A DNA stretch of 64,000 bases from Miscanthus floridulus. Taxonomy: Eukaryota > Streptophyta > Magnoliopsida > Poales > Poaceae. The DNA lies in contig NC_089588.1 in assembly GCF_019320115.1 (NCBI RefSeq), positions 118,449,591-118,513,590 on the forward strand, in the 5' to 3' direction. Below the pieces are notes generated by a model. It made no database searches, was not told the DNA's origin, and saw only the letters and a program-made list of their open reading frames with translations. Position 1 is the stretch's first letter. Each line of letters begins with the position of its first letter. The translations under genes and the position numbers were made by a program. Positions 23,160 to 33,294 of this stretch are shown piece by piece.

Positions 23160-23695
23160 ATGGCAACTGCTTCCGGGTCCTCGGCCTCTCATGGGTTTCC
23201 AAAGCGACTTAGGCCGGGCCTCCCTCTCATTCCATGCGGCAAGTGTCGTGATGAGACGAAGATTGTGATGGAGTACCGAGTGAAGAAGGAGGGTCCCAAC
23301 AAGGATCGTATCTTCTACAAGTGTCCGGATCGCAATGTGAGTTATTTTATCGTATTTAATGATTATGGTTAGTTTATACCTATTTTCATGATGGTTGTGA
23401 TTAAAGTTCTAATTTTTTGTTTTAATTTCAGTGGGATGGCAGTGGACGATGTTCAGGCTTCTACTGGGCGAAAGAGTATGTTGAACTCGTGCAAAAATAT
23501 CTTGCACAACAGGCAGATACGGCGGCTAATGAGGCAGTGATCCAGCCGAAGAAGCCCAAAGATGTTGCACAATCGGGGGATCTGTCTGTTTTAGTTGAGA
23601 TTGGTCGTGAAATCCTTGTGCTCCTGAAATATATTTTAGCTTTAGTTCTTTTAGTGGTAGTTGGGATTGTCTACATTGTAGCGATGCTTTCATAA
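23160..23695 (+). CDS. Small GRF-type zinc-finger protein with C-terminal membrane segment
   Basis: Two exons, 23160-23336 and 23432-23695, join through GT..AG borders into an open frame of about 146 residues. The N-terminal half carries a GRF zinc-finger signature: CGKC, then NKDRIFYKCP, then CSGFYW across the splice. The C-terminus is a hydrophobic run (ILALVLLVVVGIVYIVAML) that should form a membrane anchor. GRF domains bind nucleic acid in several DNA-repair proteins. Plant proteins combining one GRF finger with a C-terminal hydrophobic helix are common but poorly understood. It lies directly upstream of the TNP2 gene on the same strand, inside the transposon, and has no stop codon or frameshift, unlike its neighbours. 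The GRF assignment is firm; the function is not known. Confidence 0.65.
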
Positions 23696-25920
23696 ATTTG
23701 TACCTTTTGTGGTGGCACACATGTTGTATAAATAATTAATTATGATCTAGGTTTTAATATGGTATTTATGTCATATGTCATGTAATGCAGATGAGCTGGC
23801 ATTGGATGTACAATGCTGATCGCCGCTCCCAAGAGTTCATTGATGGCATGCATTCTTTGTTACGTGCGGCCGAGGCAAACAAACGCGACAGTTTCATGTG
23901 CTGCCCATGTGCCATATGTAAGAATACGGTGGAATATCCTTGCTCAAAGACTCTTCATTCACACTTGTTCAAGTCGGGTTTCATGCCAAACTATATTTGT
24001 TGGACGAAGCACGGAGAAACCGGCGTTGTAATGGAAGAATGTGAAGAAGAACAATGGGACGACAATGATATTATTCCTGATGGTGCGTGCTTCAATGATA
24101 CTGCAATGGGAGAAGCTGAAGAAGAGGTAGCCACAGAAGATGAGCCTGCTGATGATCTTTGTCAGGTCATTCGTGACGCACAAAGAGAATGTGAAAGTGA
24201 AAAGGAGAAGATCAAGTTCGAGCGGATGCTAGAAGATCACAATAAATTGTTGTACCCAACTTGTGATGCAGGGCAGAAAAAGTTGGGAACCACACTAGAA
24301 TTGCGGCAATGGAAGGCAAAGAATGGTGTATCTGACAAGGGATTTGGAGAGTTACTAAAAATCCAAAAGAAGATGCTTCTGAAGGACAATGAATTGCCCG
24401 CCACTACCTACGAAGCAAAACAAGTTGTCTGTCCTATGGGGCTAGAAATCAAGAAGATACATGCATGTCCTAATGACTACATCCTGTACCGTGGCAAGGA
24501 GTACGAGAAATTGGATGCATGCCCGGTATGCCATGCATCGCGGTATAAGATCAGGCGAGATGACCCTGGTGATGTTGAGGGCGAACGTCCGCGGAAGAAA
24601 ATCCCTGCCAAGGTTATGTGGTATGCTCCTATAATACCACGCTTGAAACGTCTATTCAGAAACAAAGAACATGCAAAATTGTTGCGATGGCACAAAGAAG
24701 ACCGTAAGGTAGACAATATATTGAGACACCCTGCTGATGGGTCCCTGTGGAGAGCAATCGACAGAGAATTCCCGGAGTTTGAAAATGACGCAAGAAACTT
24801 AAGGTTTGCTTTAAGTACAGATGGTATCAATCCTTTTGGAGAGCAGAATAGTAGTCATAGCACTTGTCCTGTTACTCTAAGTATCTACAACCTTCCTCCT
24901 TGGTTATGCATGAAGCGGAAGTTCATTATTATGCCTGTGCTCATCCAAGGCCCGAAGCAACCTAGCAATGACATCGATGTGTACCTAAGACCACTTATTG
25001 ATGAACTTCTCATTTTGTGGAATAAAGAAGGTGTACGTGTGTGGGATGAGTACAAACAGGAACACTTTGATCTGCGAGCATTGTTGTTCGTAACAATCAA
25101 TGATTGGCCTGCTCTAAGTAATCTTTCAGGACAGTCAAACAAGGGATATAATGCATGCACACACTGCTTCAGTGATATTAGAGGTGTATTCTTGAAAAAA
25201 TGTTGAAAGGTCGTGTACCTTGGCCATCGTCGATTTCTTCCTGCAAATCACCCCGTAAGAAAGAAAGGCAAGCATTTTAAAGGGAAGGCAGACCACCTGA
25301 CCAAGCCTCGCAACCGAACCGGTGAGGATGTACTCGATATGGTCAATGATGTGAAAGTCGTCTTTGGAAAAGGACATGGCAGCCAACCTATTCCGAATGA
25401 CGCTAACGGTCATGCACCCATGTGGAAGAAGAAGTCCATATTTTGGGACCTACCCTATTGGCAAGTCCTAGAGGTCCGCAGCTCGATCGACGTGATTCAC
25501 CTGACAAAGAATCTTTGTGTGAACCTGCTAGGCTTCATGGGTGTGTATGGAAAGCCTAAGGACACATTTAAAGCACGACAGGACCTGCGTTGTTTGAGAG
25601 AAAGAGACAACCTACATCTAGAGAAGACAGATGATGGACGCCATTACTTACGTCCTGCCAGCTACACTCTAAGCAAAGAGGAGAAGGAAATCATGTTTGA
25701 ATGCTTAAACAACATCAAGGTACCATCTGGATTCTCCTCGAATATAAAGGGTATTATAAATGTGCCAGAGAAGAAATTCTATAACTTAAAGTCCCATGAC
25801 TGTCACGTTCTCATGACGCAATTACTTCCAGTTGCATTAAGAGGAATTCTACCTCCAAATGTACGTCTAGCCACCGTGAAGCTATGTGCATTCCTCAATG
25901 CAATTTCTCAGAAGGCAATT

Positions 25921-26320
25921 TGTGGGGGATATACCCCCGGGTACCACAAGATGGTACATGGGCCACACCATCCGAGGTGGCCCGGCCCGTAAGATCAAGG
26001 CGTACACATCAAGATTACAAGTTGTACTAGATATTGTAATAGTACCAAATTGGATACTTTACTTGTAACCTTGTCTCTTCGGAGTATATAAGGAGAGACA
26101 AGGGTCCCCTAGAGGACAGATTAATCTATATACATCTCAATACAATACACCAAAGACACAGGATGTAGGGTATTACGTCGACCAGACGGCCCGAACCTGT
26201 CTAAATCGCTGTCTCTATGCCTTGTGTCACCATCTGGTTCCTGATTACACGCACCGTCTACCGACAATCTACCACCATGGGCACCCTCCTCGGTGGACTG
26301 CCGACCATATTTCGTCGACA
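25921..26320 (+). repeat. 5' LTR
   Basis: This 400-bp LTR is bounded by TG and CA. It contains a TATA-like AGTATATAAGG near 26083, suitable as its promoter, and is followed by a probable primer-binding site. Confidence 0.92.
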
Positions 26321-26329
26321 GTGGCGCGC

Positions 26330-27720
26330 CAGGTAAGGGTCCCCTTTAGGGGTTGTGCGTGCTGATCTTCTGATGAATCAGATGGCGATTTTCTTAATCA
26401 ACGTCATCCGTGGCGACTCATCGTCTGAGCAACGTGGTCGGCCACGGCGGCGTGCACTAGGCGCGCCACCCTGCTCCTCATCATTGATCTGCACCTGGGC
26501 CACGAACCGATCTACTACTGCAAGTATTCTTCACCCGCGTGAAGACCAGTACGGCCCACAAGCAGTATGGCGATGGTCGTCACTCGTCAACAGATCCAAT
26601 CGGCTAGGAGTCTTACTGCATGGTTGCATGCAAAATGCCTCGGCCTCCGTAGCCTCCGAACTTGCATGTGCTTACATATACACACATCTACATGGAAGGA
26701 AGCCAACAACTCCGTCCGTTATGGAGTTGACTAAAACTCCAGATAGCAAGCTAGCCAAGAGCCATGCATATACGCGTATACGTCTACACAAAAGCATACA
26801 TGCAAGCCATCTGATCGGGCAGAAGAGGTCAATACGACTTGTCTATTTGCCGAAAAAGCTAAACAAGGATGCATGCACATATGGGAGCTCCGACCACCAG
26901 ACCACGTCTCGAGTGGCTCCGCCGAGCTCCGACCACCAGACCACGTCGACCACGCCCCGAGCAGCTCCGCCAAGCTCCGACCACGACCACGACGACCACG
27001 TCCCGAGCAGCTCCGCCGAGCTCCGACCACATCGACCACCAGACCACGTCGCAATGATGATCGCCGCGAAGAATGGTGCTACGACAATCGCGACCACAGT
27101 CGTGACGATAAGTCGGAAAGCTCAAGGACCGGACAACTTCATCGCCATCGACCAGATTTCTATCCAAAGATAAGTACACTTCTAATATTAATATTTATAC
27201 AATTTTCATTACGACGTTTCTCCACAACGTCCTCGTCATGATTATTCTCCAAATAACGTTTGTCCATGTATACCATCTTAAATATAACATACATCTATAC
27301 TTAATGCAAATCCTCGACCAGTCATGTTGACGCACGATGCCTCCAGAGACGGCCCTGTCTCCGGCTCCTCCCTACACGTGCATGAGCGTCTGCCCTCTGC
27401 GTTATGGGTGGTCGGCAGCGGTTCCTTAGCGACGCTTTGTTCTTCCTACACGTGCACGGGCTCCGCGCCCCGCGTTATGGTTCACGGGCTAGCTAGGGCT
27501 GGAGACTCAGCTACATACTAACTGGTCGGGCAGTTTGTATTAAGTATAAACACAAACTTTATATTAACACTGATGTTCACAAAGCACCAACTGCTTTATC
27601 ACATCATGCTCATTTGCAAATGACTGCTGATCGTATTTTCTTCACCGCTGATTTTTTCTCCATAATTTATTATTTTGTACATCATGTACTACCATTCTAC
27701 ATATTTATATTGCAGGAATT
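26330..27720 (+). other. Interior of the LTR element, no gag or pol
   Basis: The interior holds only short frames. One of 272 residues (26355-27173) has no retroviral motif. It is rich in repeated CGACCACCAGACCACG-like units between about 26890 and 27050, which explains its biased composition. I see no recognisable protein. Confidence 0.5.
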
Positions 27721-27730
27721 TCGAGCTATG

Positions 27731-28216
27731 CTCGGGGACTTCGTCGCTCGCTTCTTGACCTACGCTCGGGGACTGTCTCGATCACTCTCTGACCATGGCT
27801 CGGGGACTTCATCGCTCGCTTCTTGACCTACGCTCGGGGACTGCCTCGATCACTCTCCGACCACGGCTCGGGGACTTCGTCGCTTGCTTCTTGACCTACG
27901 CTCGGGGACTGCCTCGATCACTCTCCGACCATGGCTCGGGGACTTCGTCGCTCGCTCCACGACCTGTGCTCGGGGACAGCCTCGATCACTCTCCGACCAC
28001 GGCTCGGGGACTTCGTCACTCGCTCCTCGACCTGTGCTCGGGGACTGCCTCGATCACTCTCCGACCATGGCTCGGGGACTTCGTCGCTCGCTCATCGACC
28101 TGTGCTCGGGGACTGCCTCGATCACTCTCCGACCATAGCTTGGGGACTTCGTTGCTCGCTCCTCGACCTGTGCTCGGGGACTGCCTCGACCACTCTCCGA
28201 CCATGGCTCAGGGACT
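27731..28216 (+). repeat. 68-bp tandem array
   Basis: Units starting CTCGGGGACTTC recur at 27731, 27799, 27867, 27935, 28003, 28071 and 28139, exactly 68 bp apart, with a partial copy at 28207. Each unit has two CTCGGGGACT cores, the same motif that precedes the 3' LTR (GCTCGGGGACTAGC). As 68 is not a multiple of three, overlapping frames drift through all phases. The array is probably non-coding. Confidence 0.93.
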
Positions 28217-28749
28217 TTGCGTCTCAACTACATGCGACTGGTGACTCGCATACAGTTGGGATATTCTTTCTCATTTAGACCTTGCTACAAGGCTCATACC
28301 TCGCCTTCCAGCAAGCTCGGGGACTACATCGGTACGATGCACCTGCCGGTGCATCTCGTATCGCCGGTACGACGATTGGATTCTCAACTTAACTGGGAAT
28401 TCTTTTTAGACCCTGGCACCACGTGCCTACGTCACCTACTACCAGGCTCGGGGACTAAGTGGGCACAGTTCACCTTGCAGTGAATGTGTTTGTTTTTCGA
28501 CCTCTACGCCTCTGATGATCAAGGACGCTACGCTTCAAGACACACTTACATTTCTTTTTAGAAATACAAGTGGGCACACTTCCCAGGACGGAAATCTTTT
28601 TCTTTCTTCTTAAGAGCACCATACATTCTTCGGACAACCTCCTTCTTCGGCGACAACGGTGGTCGGAGATGTCAAGAACTCAAGCCTCACTGTTCGGAGA
28701 AGGTTAAAATGGCGTGTCGCATCAGAATACATGGCGCTCGGGGACTAGC

Positions 28750-29149
28750 TGTGGGGGATATACCCCCGGGTACCACAAGATGGTACATGGGCCGCACCAT
28801 CCGAGGTGGCCCGGCCCGTAAGATCAAGGCGTACACATCAAGATTACAAGTTGTACTAGATATTGTAATAGTACCAAATTGGATACTTTACTTGTAACCT
28901 TGTCTCTTCGGAGTATATAAGGAGAGACAAGGGTCCCCTAGAGGACAGATTAATCTGTATACATCTCAATACAAGACACCAAAGACACAGGACGTAGGGT
29001 ATTACGTCGACCAGATGGCCCGAACCTGTCTAAATCACTGTCTCTGCGCCTTATGTCACCATCTGGTTCCTGATTACACGCACCGTCTACCGACAATCTA
29101 CCACCACGGGCACCCCCCTCGGTGGACTGCCGACCATATTTCGTTGACA
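28750..29149 (+). repeat. 3' LTR
   Basis: This is the second 400-bp LTR, nearly identical to 25921-26320. It is preceded by a GCTCGGGGACTAGC polypurine-like tract and followed by the right CAATT duplication. Confidence 0.92.
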
Positions 29150-30374
29150 CAATTGATCCAACTGATCTAGCTAAACTACAGAATGATGTGGTTCAATGTC
29201 TCGTCAGCTTTGAGTTGGTGTTCCCTCCTTCCTTCTTTGATATCATGACACACCTCCTAGTTCACCTAGTCAAGGAGATTTTCATTCTCAGTCCTGTGTT
29301 CCTACACAACATGCTCCCCTTAGAGAGATTCATGGGATTCCTGAAGAAATATGTTCACAACCGTGCTTGCTCAGAAGGAAGCATCGCCAAGGGTATGGAA
29401 CAGAAGAGGTCATTGAGTTCTGTGTTGACTTTATTCCCGACCTTGACTCGATTGGTGTTCCTGAATCGAGACATGAGGGGAGACTAAGCGGAAAGGGGAC
29501 ACTAGGGAGGAAAACATATATTGGTACGAATGATGATTATTTCAATAAAGCGCACTACACAGTTCTACAGAACTCCTCTTTGGTAGATCCGTATATTAAG
29601 ACACACAAGGATCTCTTACGATCCGAGTTTCCAGGGAAGACTGAAGCTTGGATTACGCGTAAGCACATGGAAACTTTCGGCGGTTGGTTGCGAAAAAAAT
29701 GTCAAGGTGATGAGAGCATCCATGAGCAACTGTATTTATTGGCTATACAACCATCATGGCATATCATCACATACAAAGGGTACGAGATAAATGGGAACAT
29801 ATTCTACACAGTAGCCCAAGATAAAAGGAGTACCAACCAAAACAGTGGTGTCCACATAGATGCCACAGACCCGAATGAGAATAAGCAGACATATTATGGA
29901 TGCATAGATGAAATATGGGAACTAGAATATGCACCTACTTTGAAGAGCCCATTGTTCAAGTGCCAATGGGTCAAGGTGACCGGAGGCGGGGTAACAATAG
30001 ACAACGAGTATGGAATGACAACAGTAGACCTTAGTAATATTGGGTACAAATACGAACCATTCGTCCTTGCCAAGGATGTGAATCAGGTGTTCTATGTCAA
30101 TGATATGTCTACCAAACCAAAAAGAGGGAAAAACGATAATGACTCAACCAAAGAGCCAAAACGCCACATAGTTCTTTTAGGGAAAAGAGTCATCGTGGGA
30201 ATTGAGGACAAGTCGGACATGTCAGAAGATTATGAAAAGGATGATCGAATTCTGCCCTTCAAAGTGAACAAAGACCCTAGCATCTTGGTAAATGATGAGG
30301 ACACTCCATGGTTACGACGCGATCATAACCAAGGGACATACGTAAAGAAGAAGTTCACTGATGTGCCCACTTGA

Positions 30375-30840
30375 TGATATAGTGATTTAACATAGTGTGT
30401 GTTTGAGATATTATGTAATAATTGTGAATTCAGATGTTTATTATGTCGTGTTTCAAATTAAATCAATGTTTGATTTGGTGGGATTTCTCTCTCGAAAAGT
30501 TAAATTAGGATATTGAGTGATGAAAAATTAAAATATTAACGTTAAAATGATGTGAAAACAAATTTCCTGTCCAAAACCAATAGTTTTAATAATTTTAATT
30601 AAACACTACATTTTTGCATTAACGAAATAATAAATATTAGTTACATTATGTTTTATAATTATAACAAAAAGTAAAAAAAGTTAGGTTATAGATTTTTTCC
30701 TATGTGCAATAAAGAAAAAGAAAATCCATATTTTTAACAAAATAATTTTATGCCTTTTATTTAATTTACTATGTATTTAACAAGACTATTGCATTTCTAT
30801 TAAAAAAATTTGCTTAAAACTGGCGGGAAACGAAACTGCA
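30375..30840. other. TNP2 3' flank, A/T-rich
   Basis: A/T-rich sequence downstream of the transposase stop, with no gene seen. It probably holds the 3' end of the TNP2 transcript. Confidence 0.4.
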
Positions 30841-31075
30841 GCCCACCTTTACTCCCGGGTTGGAAGCCCGCCTAGGAGTAAAGGTGGGCTGCAGTTTCGT
30901 GGCCCGCCAAAAAAACCTTTACTCCTGGTGCTTATTACCAACCGGGAGTCCCGGTGCGTGTTACCAACTGGGAGTAAAGGTATACCTTTGCTCCCAGTTG
31001 GTAACACGCACCGGGAGTAAAGGACCTTTACTCCCGGTGGGGGGATGGCACCGGGAGTAAAGGGGCATGGCATAT
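30841..31075 (+). repeat. Internal block of subterminal-type repeats
   Basis: Palindromes of CCTTTACTCCCGG and CCGGGAGTAAAGG repeat about ten times, followed by CATATAATACC and a GC-rich leader-like stretch. The arrangement copies a CACTA end but lies in the middle of element C, between its two genes. It may be the end of a second, nested CACTA element or a second promoter region. Confidence 0.7.
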
Positions 31076-31990
31076 AATACCAGTGCCATCTTCTTCCTTG
31101 CGTTCTTCGCTGATTCCTCTCCCCCTGCGCCCACGCCACTTAGCCCGCCACACCGAGGACGCCGCCGCCACCCCGCCCGACGCTGGTCGTCGCTAATGCC
31201 TCGCGCGTGTCCGTGGTCCCCACGCCACCCCGCGCGCCGACGACCTCGCGGCATCAGCTGCTGCCCGGCCGCCCTGGCCAGACGCGCGGGCCACACCGGT
31301 ACCGTACCCTTGCGCGTTGACACGGCGCGACGACGAGGCCGCCAACGCGCGTGGCTTCCTCTCCTCCATTCCTGAGGTACGCTACTTGCTCCATTCCATC
31401 TCCAGGCTACACCATGACCGCAACAGATCGATGATGAGGAGCACGCTGTGCTTGCTCCATTCCATCTCCATGCATGAAACACATGTTCTATTATATTTCA
31501 AAGGATTTTATTTCAAAGGATACCAGCTCAAACGAACAAAAGAATAATTAGGCCAAACTATAAGCATGTATGTTGAGTTGAATTAGAATTTTAAATCCAA
31601 ATAGTCATGTTCTATTATATGGAACCTTATCAATCAATGACCAACGTTCTTAGCTTGCAATACTAATACCGGTGGCAGCGCCAGCGCAGTTGAACGAGGA
31701 GCCTTTGCGAGTACAGTACGTACCTCCTTTAGTTCATTAATTATTATGTACCAAATTAATAATTGTGGTAATAAACAAAACTTTCATCAATCAACGGGTG
31801 GTCCTCAAATTCGCATACGTACGTACGTCAACAAATGTGTGTATCGATCACAAACCCAAACGTACTGATCACTTCACTGGATATACTTAACTAATTTTCA
31901 TGGCACGTTGCACACGGCGTTCAGACGGGCATTATTCTCTGTCGCGCTAACTATTATAAGAAAGAAAGCGCCAAAGGAACAGAAAAAAAT
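31076..31990. other. GC-rich leader-like stretch and A/T-rich spacer
   Basis: 31086-31380 is GC-rich with open frames on both strands and no domain; it resembles a CACTA 5' leader. 31400-31990 is A/T-rich with no gene seen. Confidence 0.35.
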
Positions 31991-32039
31991 TCCAGTGTAT
32001 ACGCGCCATCTATAGCGCCATGCGTTTCTATGTATAAGC

Positions 32040-33190
32040 GCCATGCGTTTCTATGTATACGGTGGAGCACCGCCGCCCTTGTTCGCCCTAGGGTTTATAC
32101 GGCGGAGCACCGCCGCCCTCGTTCGCCCTAGGGTTTAGGGTTTATACGGCGGAGCACCGCCGCCCTCATTTGCCCTAGGGTTTAGGGTTCCACCACCCTC
32201 GTTCGATCATTTTTGGTGGGTGAATGTTGGTTTGTATGATAAGAAGAATCAGGAAGCAAGTAGGTTTTGGTGGAACGCAGATCTTATGAATCGTCAGTCC
32301 GAGTGCTTGCTTTTTGGTTCGGGGTCTACTTTGGGGGTTTTGGACGATGTTGATGATGAGGATGTTGTAGACTTTATTTTTGGGCAAGGGCGCCTGAGTC
32401 TGGATGCTGAGGGGGAACTGAATGTGTCGAAGCCTGAGCCATTGGAGCGTGATAAGTGTGACCATCGGCATATGTACCACGTGAGGGTTTTGGAAGGTGA
32501 CTTGCCTTTGGTTCCCGTGGCACCCGTTCTTTGGGAGCCAATTGTAAGGGTCAAGGGGCTAGGCGAGGGTGAGGGTTTGCAGGTGGTTGTGGATGATATA
32601 GCTGAGTCTATGAAGGGTGTAGCAGATGAAGTGGTTGAGAGTGTGCTTGAAAATACAGTTATGGAGATGGCGAGGGATATGGCATGCGAGGTGTGTTTTG
32701 AAGAGGATGCTCTCGATGTCTGGGAGTTCCAACGCCAAGGGTCGACTTGATGTCTATTTTTTATCGATGTAACGTGTGTTGTTGTATTTGTTGTAAATTT
32801 GGCGTGTTGTTGTGAACCTCTTCAAGGGTTCCAATCATTGTAAACATTATTTGGAGCTGTTTACTCGACGAGTCAGGATGCAGTGCGATTTTGTTGTCAC
32901 TTTGGTTTGCAGCAACACCCCCCTTTTCTTTTAGGCGAGGCTCATCGTTTATTGTTCTCAGAAACTTGATGCGCAACGATGCCCCCCTTTCTTTCAGGCG
33001 AGGCTCGCTATTTTCCGTTTAATAAAACCTAATGCATAGCGACACCCCCTTTTGTTTCAGGCGGGACCGCCGCCAAAACCTACTCGCTTTCTGATTCTTC
33101 TTATCATACAAACCAAGCTTCACCCGCCAAAACCTACTCGTTTAGGGTTTAGGGTTTATACGGCGGAGCACCGCCGCCCTAGAATTGCGT
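32040..33190. mobile_element. Foldback insertion of unknown class
   Basis: A 59-bp arm at 32215-32273 is inverted at 33069-33128 (both contain TTTGTATGATAAGAAGAATC in opposite orientation). Outside both arms lies the palindromic unit ACGGCGGAGCACCGCCGCCC with GGGTTTAGGGTTT, twice on the left and once on the right. The element therefore has inverted ends about 0.8 kb apart enclosing an ORF and its 3' flank. No target duplication was found. It could be a foldback or Mutator-like element carrying a gene fragment. Confidence 0.45.
32220..32750 (+). CDS. Orphan acidic ORF, 176 residues, inside the foldback
   Basis: I do not recognise a family. The protein starts MNVGLYDKKNQEASRFWWNA and is acidic (DDVDDEDVVDF), with a hydrophilic, partly helical C-terminus (VVDDIAESMKGVADEVVESV) that could form a coiled coil. 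It begins inside the left inverted arm, so its first ~18 codons are transposon-end sequence. The stop is TGA (32748-32750), followed by T/A-rich possible 3' flank. It may be a captured host fragment or a chance frame; coding status is uncertain. Confidence 0.3.
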   Translation: MNVGLYDKKNQEASRFWWNADLMNRQSECLLFGSGSTLGVLDDVDDEDVVDFIFGQGRLSLDAEGELNVSKPEPLERDKCDHRHMYHVRVLEGDLPLVPVAPVLWEPIVRVKGLGEGEGLQVVVDDIAESMKGVADEVVESVLENTVMEMARDMACEVCFEEDALDVWEFQRQGST

Positions 33191-33294
33191 CCGTGACCGA
33201 GGGGCAAGATTTAATAATGCATATTGTTCGTAGATTTTACGCATGTAAGCAAAGATTTGACATACTATATATTGGTTTTGTTTTTTGAAGCTAG

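Larger units (their letters stand above)
25921..29149 (+). mobile_element. Non-autonomous LTR retrotransposon, 3,229 bp
   Basis: Two 400-bp LTRs (25921-26320 and 28750-29149) begin TGTGGGGGATATACCCC and end TTTCGTCGACA or TTTCGTTGACA. A perfect 5-bp duplication CAATT (25916-25920, 29150-29154) flanks the whole element. After the 5' LTR, TGGCGCGCCAGGTAAGGG is a probable primer-binding site. The ~2.4-kb interior has no gag, protease, reverse transcriptase or integrase, but holds a 68-bp tandem array. The LTRs differ at only a few positions by eye, so insertion was relatively recent and later than the transposase it interrupts. It must have moved with proteins supplied by another element. Confidence 0.95.
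23791..30374 (+). pseudogene. TNP2-type CACTA transposase (element C), disrupted
   Basis: The frame begins MSWHWMYNADRRSQEF, the usual N-terminus of TNP2 proteins, followed by a Cys-rich CCPCAICKN zinc-binding segment. The transposase core includes STDGINPFG, which contains a likely catalytic Asp. Then come the DUF4218-like region and a C-terminal region ending FTDVPT. Three lesions are visible. A TGA at 25204-25206 fits CGA to TGA. An LTR retrotransposon (25921-29149) lies inside the exon, with TSD CAATT. A one-base frameshift occurs at the G run 29391-29393, after which another frame carries the homologous sequence. The pieces otherwise keep frame and order. Start at 23791 rather than 23785, because CAG before it is a plausible splice acceptor. 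Confidence 0.85.

Noticed and set aside
27795..28278. Proteins from the 68-bp array (about 115-149 residues)
   Set aside because: The unit is not a multiple of three, so all frames stay open by repeat structure; there is no domain or independent start signal.
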